The notes beneath the pieces were generated by a model. That model saw nothing but the letters and a program-made list of their open reading frames with translations. It was not told the DNA's origin and searched no databases. Below, piece by piece: positions 9,618 to 17,292 of a stretch of DNA of 64,000 nt. The stretch is from Nonomuraea jabiensis (GTDB lineage: Bacteria; Actinomycetota; Actinomycetes; Streptosporangiales; Streptosporangiaceae). Both the position numbers and the translations under genes were made by a program. Location: NCBI RefSeq assembly GCF_014204795.1, contig NZ_JACHMB010000001.1, forward strand, positions 10,552,501 through 10,616,500, written 5' to 3'. The stretch's first letter is position 1. Every line of letters starts with the position of its first letter.

Positions 9618-10466
9618 TTACCTCGGGCCCAGGACCTGCTGGCGCTGGGCGCCCAGGCGGTCGATGCCCAGCTCCATGACGTCGCCGGGCTGCAGCCAGA
9701 TCTGCGGGTCGTGGCCCATGCCGACGCCGGGCGGGGTGCCGGTGTTGATCAGGTCGCCGGGCTCCAGCACCATGAACTGGCTCAGGTGGTGGACGATCAC
9801 GTACGGGTCGAAGATCATGGTCTTCGTGGTGCCGGTCTGGCGGCGCACGCCGTTGACGTCGAGCCACATGCCCAGGTTCTTGACGTCGGGGATCTCGTCC
9901 GGGGTGACCAGCCACGGGCCGGCCGGGTTGAAGGTCTCGGCGGACTTGCCCTTGGACCACTGGCCGCCGCGCTCCATCTGGAAGGCGCGCTCGCTGACGT
10001 CGTTGACCACGCAGTAGCCGGCGATCGCGTCCTTTGCCTCCTCCACCGAGTCCAGGTAGGAGGTGCGCCGGCCGATGACGATGCCGAGCTCGACCTCCCA
10101 GTCGGTCTTGGTGGAGCCGCGCGGGATGCGCACCTCGTCGTACGGGCCGATCAGGGTGTTGGGCGACTTGGTGAACAGGATCGGCTCGTCGGGGACGGCC
10201 TGGCCGGTCTCGGCGGCGTGGTCGCTGTAGTTGAGGCCGATGCACAGGATCTGGTGCGGCCGGGCGATCGGCGCGCCGACGCGCTCGCCCGCGAACGCCC
10301 GCACGTCGCCCCGGGCGACCCGGTCGGCCAGCAGCGCGGTGCCTCCCGCGGCGAAGAAGCGCTCGTCGAAATCCGGGGTGACGTCCGAGACGTCGATGTA
10401 GTGGCCGTCGTCCACGCGGACGACGGGCTTCTCGGCGCCGGGCGCGCCGATGCGCATCAGGTACAA
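9618..10466 (-). CDS. Fumarylacetoacetate hydrolase family protein
   Basis: FAH-fold hydrolase or decarboxylase of 282 residues. A short N-terminal domain precedes the FAH core (about 75-280), which begins ILCIGLNYSDHAAE and has the metal-binding GxGMGHDPQIW and LxPGDVMELGI region. Family members cleave C-C bonds of acylpyruvates or act as 2-keto-4-pentenoate or ureidoglycolate-type lyases. The TTG start at 10466 has GGAG 6 bases upstream; an ATG at 10457 is the alternative. It sits between an IclR regulator and the FAD/Fe-S dehydrogenase on the same strand, which suggests one regulated pathway for an organic acid. Confidence 0.88.
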   Translation of the reverse strand: MYLMRIGAPGAEKPVVRVDDGHYIDVSDVTPDFDERFFAAGGTALLADRVARGDVRAFAGERVGAPIARPHQILCIGLNYSDHAAETGQAVPDEPILFTKSPNTLIGPYDEVRIPRGSTKTDWEVELGIVIGRRTSYLDSVEEAKDAIAGYCVVNDVSERAFQMERGGQWSKGKSAETFNPAGPWLVTPDEIPDVKNLGMWLDVNGVRRQTGTTKTMIFDPYVIVHHLSQFMVLEPGDLINTGTPPGVGMGHDPQIWLQPGDVMELGIDRLGAQRQQVLGPR

Positions 10467-10509
10467 CGCTTTCTCCGTGTTCGGATCGGGAGGGTATGGG
10501 CTTTGAGGT

Positions 10510-11280
10510 TCACGAGGTCCCCCGCCCCGCGACGATGCCGCGGATGGCGGCCAGGTCGTCGACGAGTGACTTCAGCGGCGTCCGGTAGGCCAGCCCGCTG
10601 ACGCTGACGGCGCCGCTGGGCACGGTGGGCGAGGTCAGGTAGGCCAGGACGGCCACGCAGTTGACGCCCGGCTCGTTCTCCTGGTCGTCGACGGCGTAGC
10701 CCTGCTCGCGGACGCGCACCAGCTCGGCGTGCAGCCGCTCCACCGTGCCGATCGAGCGCTCGGTCGGCAGCTCCAGCCGCCGCTCCCCCACCCACTCGCG
10801 TACCGCGTCCTCGGTGCGCAGGGCGTCGGCGAGCAGCGCCTTGCCGACGGCGGTGCAGTGCGCCGGGTTCCGGCCCCCGACGACGGTGGTCAGGCGGACG
10901 GCCCCGTCGGACGGGTCGAGCTTGGAGCGGTAGACGACCGAGGCCCCCTCCAGCACCGCGTAGTGCACGGTCTCGCCGTAGCGGTCGCACAGGGCCCGCA
11001 GGATCGGCGTGACCCGCACGTGGTCCGGCCGGGCCTCGTGGTGGGCGAAGGCCATCCGCAGGAACTCGTCGCCGAGCACGTACCGGCCGTGGCCGTGCTG
11101 GGCCGCGAACCCGGCGCGGCGCAGCGACGCCAGGGCGCGGTGCACCGTCGGCTTGGGGCTGGCCACCGCTCGGGCCATCTCCTCCAAGCCGATACCGTCG
11201 GGGTGGCGAGCCAGCTCGGCGAGGACCGCGAGCACGCGGTCGGATCCGACGAGCTTGGACTCGGCAGCCATCTCGGACAT
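10510..11280 (-). CDS. IclR family transcriptional regulator
   Basis: Regulator with an N-terminal winged helix (VLAVLAELARHPDGIGLEEM, PTVHRAL) and the IclR ligand domain (TAVGKALLADAL, ending in a C-terminal GIVAGRG). Two close ATGs are possible: 11280 and 11271. The GGAAG at about 11281-11285 abuts the first and is 9 bases from the second, so 11271 is slightly better supported by spacing; the longer form is given here. The longer frame to 11340 has no ribosome site. It is 43 bp upstream of the FAH gene and probably controls the FAH-dehydrogenase operon. TTCCGGAA at 11302-11309 is a perfect palindrome just upstream and could be its own operator. Confidence 0.88.
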   Translation of the reverse strand: MSEMAAESKLVGSDRVLAVLAELARHPDGIGLEEMARAVASPKPTVHRALASLRRAGFAAQHGHGRYVLGDEFLRMAFAHHEARPDHVRVTPILRALCDRYGETVHYAVLEGASVVYRSKLDPSDGAVRLTTVVGGRNPAHCTAVGKALLADALRTEDAVREWVGERRLELPTERSIGTVERLHAELVRVREQGYAVDDQENEPGVNCVAVLAYLTSPTVPSGAVSVSGLAYRTPLKSLVDDLAAIRGIVAGRGTS

Positions 11281-11338
11281 CTTCCGAAGATTAGACCATC
11301 GTTCCGGAAACTGAAAGTTGACCCCTGCGTGGATTCCC

Positions 11339-11389
11339 AACCTTCAGGGTGCCTGAAGGTTGCGCTAAGCTTCAGTCACCCTGAAGGTT
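11339..11389. promoter_or_regulatory. Two tandem 23-bp palindromic operators
   Basis: AACCTTCAGG (11339-11348), GTG, CCTGAAGGTT (11352-11361) is a perfect 10-3-10 inverted repeat. A second copy with the same 10-3-10 spacing is AAGCTTCAGT (11367-11376), CAC, CCTGAAGGTT (11380-11389). Centres are 28 bp apart. The second copy abuts the Shine-Dalgarno GGAGG of the gene at 11402. A weaker half-site, CTGAAAGTT, is at 11311-11319. The layout is that of a dimeric repressor site in the divergent region between the IclR gene and the membrane-protein gene. The cognate regulator is not identifiable from the site. Confidence 0.75.
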
Positions 11390-11401
11390 GGAGGTTGAGG
11401 A

Positions 11402-11845
11402 ATGCTGGAGCATGTCCTGCTGTCGGTGCACGTCCTGGCCGGCATCGTGTTCGTGGGAGGCTCGGCCGTGGCGACGAGCCTGTTCCCCCGCTACGTGCCG
11501 GTCGCGACCGGCGATGCGGGCGAGCGCAGCCGGGGGGTGGCGGTCGCGCTGCACCGCATCACCGGGGGCTACGCCGCCTTCGGGCTCGTCGTCCCCCTGG
11601 CCGGGGTCATCCTGGCGAGCGTGCAGGGCCGGATGGGCGAGATCTGGATCACCGTCTCCATGATCCTCACGGCCGTCGCGGGCGCCCTGCTGGCCACGCA
11701 GATCCACCCGCGCCAGCGCGCCGCGCTCAGCGAGCCCGGCGACGAACGGCCGCTGCGTACGCTGTCCATGCTGGCCGGCTTCTACAACCTGGCCTGGGCG
11801 GTCGTCGTGGTCCTGATGATCGTACGGCCCGGCGCTGGGGACTGA
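11402..11845 (+). CDS. Small four-TM membrane protein (DUF2269-like)
   Basis: Integral membrane protein of 147 residues with four hydrophobic helices (about 4-25, 52-75, 80-98 and 124-142). It resembles predicted membrane proteins of the DUF2269 type, starting with HVLLSVHVLAGIVFVGG and containing a conserved-looking HRIxGGYAxxG segment. No catalytic motif is visible. The ATG at 11402 follows GGAGG at 11390-11394. Its upstream region carries two 23-bp palindromic operators, so expression is probably tightly repressed. The 123 bp after it hold no gene, only a 23-codon open end without a start that may be a leftover. Confidence 0.7.
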   Translation: MLEHVLLSVHVLAGIVFVGGSAVATSLFPRYVPVATGDAGERSRGVAVALHRITGGYAAFGLVVPLAGVILASVQGRMGEIWITVSMILTAVAGALLATQIHPRQRAALSEPGDERPLRTLSMLAGFYNLAWAVVVVLMIVRPGAGD

Positions 11846-11968
11846 CCCGCCGGCGGCCCGCCCGCTGGCGTTCGTGCCGGGGATCGGCGGGCTGCTCGCC
11901 CTGCAGAGCCCGCGCGCCCGCGCCGGAGGCTGAACTCGCCTTTATCCGGCCCTCTTTATCGTTCCACC

Positions 11969-12607
11969 ATGAGGTCGAACAGAGCGAGGTTCCCGGTGCC
12001 GGGCTCCGTGGCGCTGCTCGTTCTGGGCACGGTGATGGGCTTCGCCGCCCGTACGCCCGCGTGGACCGCCGTGGACACCGCCGTGAGCGACGGCGTCCAG
12101 TCGCTCCGGGGCCCGTGGCCGACCGCGGTCGCCCAGGTCCTGAACGTGGGGTTCGGTACGGTCATGGGCTCGCTCCTCGCCCTCGCCCTCGTCGTGGGGG
12201 TGGCCGTCGCGGGCCGGCCGCGGGCCGCCGGGCGGGTGCTGGTGGTGATCGCCGCGGGGTGGGGCGTGAGCTGGGTGCTCAAGACCGTCGTCGCCCGTTC
12301 CCGGCCTCCCGTCTCCGACGCCCTGGTGTTCGGCCTCGGCCCCGGCAGCTTCCCCAGCGGTCACGTGTGCCTGACCCTGTCGATCGTGATCGCGGTCGCG
12401 ACCCTGGTCAGGCACACGCGCTTCCACCGGCCGGTGCTGGCGGCGGGCTTCGTGCTCGTGGCGGCTCAGATGCTGGCGCGGGTCTACCTGGGAGCGCACT
12501 ACGTCACCGACACGCTGGGCTCGATCGTCGTGGCCCCCGCCGCGATCCACCTGGCGTTGAACGCGCGCCGGTGGCCGGGGCTGTCCGATGCGCCGTGGAA
12601 GCGTTAG
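11969..12607 (+). CDS. PAP2 family membrane phosphatase
   Basis: Membrane phosphatidic-acid-phosphatase/undecaprenyl-diphosphatase-like enzyme, 212 residues. The three-part active site is complete: KTVVARSRPP (KxxxxxxRP), FPSGH, and RVYLGAHYVTD (the R-x5-H-x3-D motif). Five or six hydrophobic helices surround it, with the active site expected on the outer face. The ATG at 11969 is the first codon of a positively charged N-terminus (MRSNRARF), typical of an N-in topology. It stands alone between a small membrane protein and the convergent TetR gene. The lipid substrate is not known. Confidence 0.88.
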   Translation: MRSNRARFPVPGSVALLVLGTVMGFAARTPAWTAVDTAVSDGVQSLRGPWPTAVAQVLNVGFGTVMGSLLALALVVGVAVAGRPRAAGRVLVVIAAGWGVSWVLKTVVARSRPPVSDALVFGLGPGSFPSGHVCLTLSIVIAVATLVRHTRFHRPVLAAGFVLVAAQMLARVYLGAHYVTDTLGSIVVAPAAIHLALNARRWPGLSDAPWKR

Positions 12608-12647
12608 CCGGCCCGCCGCCGGGCGCGGTGGGCGGCAGGGGGCCTGA

Positions 12648-12735
12648 TCAGGCGTCGAGTTGCCGGCGCTCACCCGTCGGCAGGTCCACCACCCGCAGCT
12701 CCGGGCCCGCCGGGGCCACGGCGCCGATGCCGTCA
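12648..12735 (-). pseudogene. Short orphan C-terminal coding remnant
   Basis: A frame of about 23-27 codons ending at TGA (12648-12650) reads GPELRVVDLPTGERRQLDA, which looks like the end of a longer enzyme or beta-propeller protein rather than random sequence. It starts right at the stop of the TetR gene, in a different frame, and has no plausible full-length gene around it. It may be debris from a deletion next to the TetR gene. Confidence 0.25.
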
Positions 12736-13344
12736 GCGCAGCCGGAGGGTGGCGGCGGCGTGCTCGACCCAGGCCGCGAGGAACCGCTCCGGGTCGAGAC
12801 CGCCCGGAGTGTGGCCGATCATGGCCCGCAGCAGCGGATAGTAGGTCAGGGACGCCAGCAGCACGGCCCCGGCCGCCTCCGGATCGTCGACGTCGGCCCT
12901 GCCCAGCTCCTTCTGGGCGGCGATCCAGGCGGCCCCCTGGGCGTACACGCTGGCCAGCACCCCCTCCCACATGCGCTCGAACAGCTCGGGAAACCCGTCG
13001 TACTCGCGCAGCATGATGCGGATGAGATCGCGGTCGCCCTCCAGCGACTCCCAGACCACCCGCGCCATGCGCTCCAGGGCGGCGCGCCCGTCCTCGTCCG
13101 CCGGCCGCTCGGCCGTGGCCGCGGCGGCGCGCCGGGCGACGGCCTCCATGTTCTGCCGGACGGCCTCCTCCAGCAGCGCCCGTTTCGACGGGAAGTGCTT
13201 GTAGAGCGCGCCCGAGCCGGTGGTCAGCCCGCACGCCGCCTGGATGTCGGCCACCGAGGTCGCGGCGTATCCGCGGGTGGAGAACAGCCGCACCGCCTCG
13301 TCGATGAGCCGCTGCCGGGTGACCCCTGGTGTCGATCTCGCCAT
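12733..13344 (-). CDS. TetR/AcrR family transcriptional regulator
   Basis: Repressor of 203 residues. The N-terminal helix-turn-helix has RLIDEAVRLFSTRGYAATSV and ALYKHFPSKRALLEE (about 10-55), followed by the variable ligand domain. The ATG at 13344 is chosen because the domain begins directly there (MARSTPG). No Shine-Dalgarno precedes it; instead TACTCT (read on the minus strand, 13356-13351) lies six bases before the start, so the mRNA is probably leaderless. It is divergent from the epimerase gene with only 22 bp between start codons. A perfect palindrome in that gap is the likely operator for both. Confidence 0.9.
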   Translation of the reverse strand: MARSTPGVTRQRLIDEAVRLFSTRGYAATSVADIQAACGLTTGSGALYKHFPSKRALLEEAVRQNMEAVARRAAAATAERPADEDGRAALERMARVVWESLEGDRDLIRIMLREYDGFPELFERMWEGVLASVYAQGAAWIAAQKELGRADVDDPEAAGAVLLASLTYYPLLRAMIGHTPGGLDPERFLAAWVEHAAATLRLR

Positions 13345-13348
13345 AGTG

Positions 13349-13362
13349 AGAGAGTACTCTCT
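13349..13362. promoter_or_regulatory. Symmetric divergent promoter/operator of TetR and epimerase
   Basis: AGAGAGTACTCTCT is a perfect 14-bp palindrome inside a 22-bp divergent gap. On each strand it contains TACTCT (plus 13355-13360; minus 13356-13351), and each copy is exactly six bases before its start codon, the -10 position for leaderless transcripts. One TetR dimer bound here would cover both -10 boxes. Confidence 0.7.
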
Positions 13363-13366
13363 TTCT

Positions 13367-14284
13367 ATGCGAGTGTTCATCACGGGCGGCACCGGCGCGA
13401 TCGGCCGCCACGCGGTCCCTGCCCTGCTCGCCGCGGGGCACACGGTGACCGCTCTTGCCCGCACGCCGGGGAAGGCGGCCGCCCTCGCCGGCCAGGGCGC
13501 CGCCCCCGTCACGGTGTCGCTGTTCGACCGCGAGGCGCTGGCCTCGGCCTTCGCCGGGCATGACGCGGTGGTCAACCTGGCCAGCGCGATCCCGCCGATG
13601 AGCAGGTTCATGAGCGCCGGCGCGCAGCGGCAGAACAACCGGGTACGCGTCGAGGGCTCGGCCGCCGTCGTGGACGCCGCGCTGGCCGCCGGGGTCGACC
13701 GGGTCGTCCAGGAGTCGGTCAGCATGGTCTACCGCGACCAGGGCGCGCGCTGGATCGACGAGGACGCGCCGGTCGACCACTACCCGATGACCCGCGGCAA
13801 CTTCGCCGCCGAGTCGAGCGCACACCGCTTCGGCCGGGAGGGCGGCGGCGCGGGCGTGGTGCTGCGGTTCGGCTGGTTCTACGGGCCGGGGGCCGCGCAC
13901 AGCGAGCAGATGTACGCCCAGGCCCGCCGCCACGTCGGCATGGTGCTCGGCCACCCCGACGGCTACGTCTCCTCCATCCACCTGGCCGACGCCGCCGAAG
14001 CCGTCGTCGCCGCGCTCGGGGCGGCCGCGGGCACGTACAACGTCGTCGACGACGAGCCGCTGACCAAGCGGGAGTACGCCCACGCGCTCGCCCGCGCCGC
14101 CGACACCCGCCTGTGGCTCACCGTCCCCGGCCGCGCCGCCTACCTCTTCGGCCACCGCCTCACCTCGCTGACCCGCTCGCTGCGGGTCAGCAACGCCCGC
14201 TTCCGCGCGGCCACCGGCTGGGCCCCGCGCTATCCCAGCGCCCGCGAGGGCTGGCCGGCCACGGCCGCCGTCCTCGCCGCATGA
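13367..14284 (+). CDS. NAD(P)-dependent epimerase/reductase (extended SDR)
   Basis: Rossmann-fold protein of 305 residues. The nucleotide-binding GGTGAIGRH (residues 7-15) opens the protein, ALARTPGK is the second-strand region, and VNLASAIPP is typical of atypical or extended SDRs. The usual YxxxK catalytic pair is not clear: the place is taken by HYPMTRGNFAAES, so it may be a reductase-like or regulatory member. The ATG at 13367 is used with a leaderless-type TACTCT -10 box. Divergent from TetR, which almost certainly controls it; such pairs often respond to redox or xenobiotic stress. Confidence 0.85.
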   Translation: MRVFITGGTGAIGRHAVPALLAAGHTVTALARTPGKAAALAGQGAAPVTVSLFDREALASAFAGHDAVVNLASAIPPMSRFMSAGAQRQNNRVRVEGSAAVVDAALAAGVDRVVQESVSMVYRDQGARWIDEDAPVDHYPMTRGNFAAESSAHRFGREGGGAGVVLRFGWFYGPGAAHSEQMYAQARRHVGMVLGHPDGYVSSIHLADAAEAVVAALGAAAGTYNVVDDEPLTKREYAHALARAADTRLWLTVPGRAAYLFGHRLTSLTRSLRVSNARFRAATGWAPRYPSAREGWPATAAVLAA

Positions 14285-14342
14285 CGCGCCCATAGATAGG
14301 GGTCAGGGCGTCGGCTGCCGAGGGGCGGGTTCGGAGGGGCTG

Positions 14343-15395
14343 TCAGCGGGTCGGGGTCCGGGGGCGGTTCCACCAGAGGGACAGGGACAGGGCCGCGGTG
14401 ATGAGGACGGCGCCGCCGGCGGCGAAGGCGGCGGCGGTGTCGACCCGCTGGTGGACGACGGTGAAGCTGCCCGGGAGGGCGTCGAGGGCGCTCTGGAGCT
14501 GGTCGGCGTTCTCGGCGCGGTGGTAGGAGCCGCCGGTGGTCTGGGCGATCTGCTTGAGCGCGGGCTCGTCGATCATGCGGATGTTGCGGCCGCCCCTGTC
14601 GAATCCGCCGCCGCCACCGAAGCCGCCGAAGCCGCGGCCGTCGAACTGGGAGTTGTCGCAGACCATGGGAGCCGGGTTCGTGGTGCCGAAGCCGATGGTG
14701 AAGACGCGGACACGGCGCAGGGCCGCCTCCTGGGCCGCGGTCCGCGGGTCGACGCCCTGGGTGTTGGCGCCGTCGGTGAGCACGACGATCGCTGCACCGG
14801 CGTACCCTCCCCCGCCGCCATCGCCGGGGTCCGCCCCGGTGGGGGCGACCGACGGGTCGACCTCCGCGATCGCGTCGATCGAGGTGAGCATGGCCTGCCC
14901 GATCGCGGTGCCGCGGGACACGGTGAGGCCGTCCAGCGCCTTGATCAGCGAGTCGGTGTCGTCGGTGGGGGGCACGAGCAGGCCCGCGGCGCCCGCGAAG
15001 GTCACCAGGCCGATGCGCGGCCCGCCCCGCTGCGACTCGATGAAGTCGGCGGCGGCCTTCCGCGCGGCGGTGATGCGGTTGGGGTCGACGTCCGTGGAGC
15101 ACATGGAGCCGGAGGTGTCGAGCGCGAGCAGGATCGTCGCCGACCTCATCGGCACCGGCACCGACGCCTGCGGCCGCGCGGCCCCGACCGCGAGCAGCGC
15201 CAGCCCGGCGATGAACAATGCCGCGGGGATCCTCCGCGTCCAGCGCGTACGGCCGGGCAGGGCGCTGCGTACGAGCGCGATCGAGGTCACGCGCACGGCG
15301 GCCCGCCGGCGGCGGCGCCCCGCCCACCAGCGGATGGCGAAGATCAGCGGGATGATCAGGACGGACAGCAGCGCCCACGGCCATGAGAACGACAT
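14343..15395 (-). CDS. VWA-domain membrane protein (BatA-like)
   Basis: Protein of 350 residues: two N-terminal membrane helices (about 3-22 and 55-75), a von Willebrand A domain (about 85-285) and a C-terminal membrane helix (about 318-340). The metal site (MIDAS) is DTSGSM plus the later TVSRGTA threonine region and LTDGANTQG. A glycine-rich loop (GRGFGGFGGGGGF) is inserted before the last part of the domain. It is the last gene of the protease-MoxR-DUF58-VWA-VWA operon. Its ATG directly follows the TGA of the preceding gene with no gap. It may act as a membrane adaptor for MoxR-driven assembly. Confidence 0.85.
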   Translation of the reverse strand: MSFSWPWALLSVLIIPLIFAIRWWAGRRRRRAAVRVTSIALVRSALPGRTRWTRRIPAALFIAGLALLAVGAARPQASVPVPMRSATILLALDTSGSMCSTDVDPNRITAARKAAADFIESQRGGPRIGLVTFAGAAGLLVPPTDDTDSLIKALDGLTVSRGTAIGQAMLTSIDAIAEVDPSVAPTGADPGDGGGGGYAGAAIVVLTDGANTQGVDPRTAAQEAALRRVRVFTIGFGTTNPAPMVCDNSQFDGRGFGGFGGGGGFDRGGRNIRMIDEPALKQIAQTTGGSYHRAENADQLQSALDALPGSFTVVHQRVDTAAAFAAGGAVLITAALSLSLWWNRPRTPTR

Positions 15396-16358
15396 TCAGA
15401 TCACCCGTCCTGACCGGAGCACGGTGAGCGCCGCTCCGGCGGTGAGCAGCGCGAGGGCGAGCCCGATCAGGGCTCCGGCGAGGGGCAGCGGCTCGTCGGA
15501 GACGGTGAGCCGCAGATCGATCGTGTCGGCGATCCCGTCGAGCCGCGCCGTGTCGGAGGCGGGGTGGTAGGCGCCGCCGGTGGTCTGCGCGATCGAGGTG
15601 AGGGTGTCCTCGTCCAGTGAGGTCTGCAGGCGGTAGCCGTCGACCTGCACCGTCGCCCCGGCCGTGGTGCCGACCCCGACGGTGTGGATGTGGACGCCGG
15701 CCTTCTGGGCCACTTCGGCGGCCGGTTCGACGGCCGGTTCGCCGGCTCCGCCCCGGTTCTGGCCGTCGGAGAACATCACGATCGTCGCCGACGGCCAGTA
15801 GCCGATGTCGGGCGCGGTGCCGTCGCGGCCGATGGCCGCCTGCTTGCCGGTGATCGCCGTCAGCGAGGCCATGATGGCCGTCCCCAGCGAGGTGCTGCCG
15901 GAGATCTTCAGCCGGTCGATGGCCTTGAGCGCGATGGAGTGGTCGGCGTCGGGGCGTGCGGTGGTGAGCCCGCCCCGCGCGAACGCGACGACTCCGATGT
16001 CGACGCTGTCGGGCTGCGCCGCCACGAACGCGCGGGCCGCCCGCTGCGCGGCCGCCAGCCGGTTGGGCGCGACGTCGTCGGCGCCCATGCTGTTGGAGAC
16101 GTCGATGGCGAGGATGACGGTGCCCGTGGCCCGCGGGACCGGCACCATGGCCGCCGGTCCGGCGGTGGCGATCGCGAGCACGGCGACGCCGGCGATCGTC
16201 AGGCCGCTGCCCAGGTACGCCCGCCGGCCACCCGGTACGGCGACGCCGGCGGCGGCGAGCGCGGCCCTCCGGCGGCGGGCCGAGACGACGGCCGCCCAGG
16301 CCAGCGCCGCCGTGACGAGCAGCCCGGCGGCCAGCAGCAGCGGGGAGGACAGGGTCAT
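15396..16358 (-). CDS. VWA-domain membrane protein (BatB-like)
   Basis: Protein of 320 residues with N-terminal membrane helices (about 3-25 and 48-68), a VWA domain (about 80-270) and a C-terminal helix (about 290-312). The MIDAS is DVSNSM, with SGSTSLGTA and MFSDGQNRGG completing the metal site. It is a paralogue of the next gene in the operon. Forty bases separate it from the DUF58 gene upstream, and its stop codon abuts the next start, so translation is probably coupled. Family knowledge links such pairs to MoxR ATPases in envelope stress or complex maturation. Confidence 0.85.
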   Translation of the reverse strand: MTLSSPLLLAAGLLVTAALAWAAVVSARRRRAALAAAGVAVPGGRRAYLGSGLTIAGVAVLAIATAGPAAMVPVPRATGTVILAIDVSNSMGADDVAPNRLAAAQRAARAFVAAQPDSVDIGVVAFARGGLTTARPDADHSIALKAIDRLKISGSTSLGTAIMASLTAITGKQAAIGRDGTAPDIGYWPSATIVMFSDGQNRGGAGEPAVEPAAEVAQKAGVHIHTVGVGTTAGATVQVDGYRLQTSLDEDTLTSIAQTTGGAYHPASDTARLDGIADTIDLRLTVSDEPLPLAGALIGLALALLTAGAALTVLRSGRVI

Positions 16359-16398
16359 GAGCCTCCTCCGTGTCGGTTGATGGCCTCGACCCGCCCGG

Positions 16399-17286
16399 TC
16401 ATGGCGACCGGTCCCGGGTTCGGGCGACGACCTCGACGAGCGCCTCGGCCAGGTCGCGGTCGGTGTCGACGCGGTGGACGGGCACTCCGGCCCGGCGCAT
16501 GCCCGCCGCGAGCCGGGCGTCGCGGGCGTCGACGGCCTCGCGGAAGCGCACCCGCAGCAGCGGGTCGGCGGAGTCGACGACGAGCTGCTCGCCGGTCTCG
16601 GCGTCCTCGACCACGATCAGCCCGGCTTCGGGTAGCACGTCGTCGGCGGTGTCCACGATCCGCAGGGCGACGACCTCGTGCCGCCGGGCCAGGCGCTGGA
16701 GCGAGCGTTCCCAGTCGCCGTCGCCGATGAAGTCCGACAGCACGACGACGAGGGCGCGGCGGCGCGCGAGCCGTCCGGCCGCATCGAGCATCTCCGCCAG
16801 GTCGGTGGTGCTGCCGCCGCGCGCCGTCCCGGCGGTGCGCTCCAGCTCGGCGCCGATCCGCAGCGCGTGCCGCCGGGACGTGCCGGGTGGCACGACGCGC
16901 AGCATCCCCGTGTCGAACAGCAGGGCGCCGACGCGGTTGCCGCCCCGGCCGAACAGCCGGGCCAGGACGAGCGCGAGCTCGGCGAGCACGTCGTGCTTGC
17001 CGCGCCCCGGCCGGCCCGCCAGCATCGACGCCGACCGGTCGAGCACCAGCCACACCGTCAGCTCCCGGTCCTCGGTGAACACGCGCAGGTGCGGCTCGTC
17101 CAGGCGTGCGGTCACGTTCCAGTCGATGTGCCGGGCGTCGTCGCCGTCTCCGTAGGGGCGCAACCCGGTGAAGTCGATCCCGGAGCCGCGATGCGCGGTG
17201 CGGTGGGCGCCCTGGAGCCGGCCGTCCAGCCTGCGGACGACCTTCCACTCCAGGCGGAGCAGGAGCTTCTCTGGGGCGGTGGCCAT
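16399..17286 (-). CDS. DUF58 domain protein
   Basis: Cytoplasmic protein of 295 residues of the DUF58 family, which is a VWA-related fold that partners MoxR ATPases. The family mark is DARHIDWNVTARLDEP (about 50-65), followed by WLVLDRSASM, a degenerate metal site, and VVLSDFIGDGDWE. The N-terminus lacks the membrane helices found in many DUF58 proteins. It starts 6 bp after the MoxR stop. Expected role: link between the ATPase and the VWA membrane proteins encoded downstream. Confidence 0.88.
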   Translation of the reverse strand: MATAPEKLLLRLEWKVVRRLDGRLQGAHRTAHRGSGIDFTGLRPYGDGDDARHIDWNVTARLDEPHLRVFTEDRELTVWLVLDRSASMLAGRPGRGKHDVLAELALVLARLFGRGGNRVGALLFDTGMLRVVPPGTSRRHALRIGAELERTAGTARGGSTTDLAEMLDAAGRLARRRALVVVLSDFIGDGDWERSLQRLARRHEVVALRIVDTADDVLPEAGLIVVEDAETGEQLVVDSADPLLRVRFREAVDARDARLAAGMRRAGVPVHRVDTDRDLAEALVEVVARTRDRSP

Positions 17287-17292
17287 GGCGGC

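Noticed and set aside
12648-12735. Frameshifted extension of the TetR protein
   Set aside because: The TetR ends normally at 12733; the following frame shows no TetR similarity, so it is listed only as a possible remnant.
10729-13563. Long plus-strand open frame across the IclR to TetR region
   Set aside because: It runs antisense to the IclR and TetR genes and out of frame through the PAP2 gene; its residue make-up is that of a GC-rich shadow.
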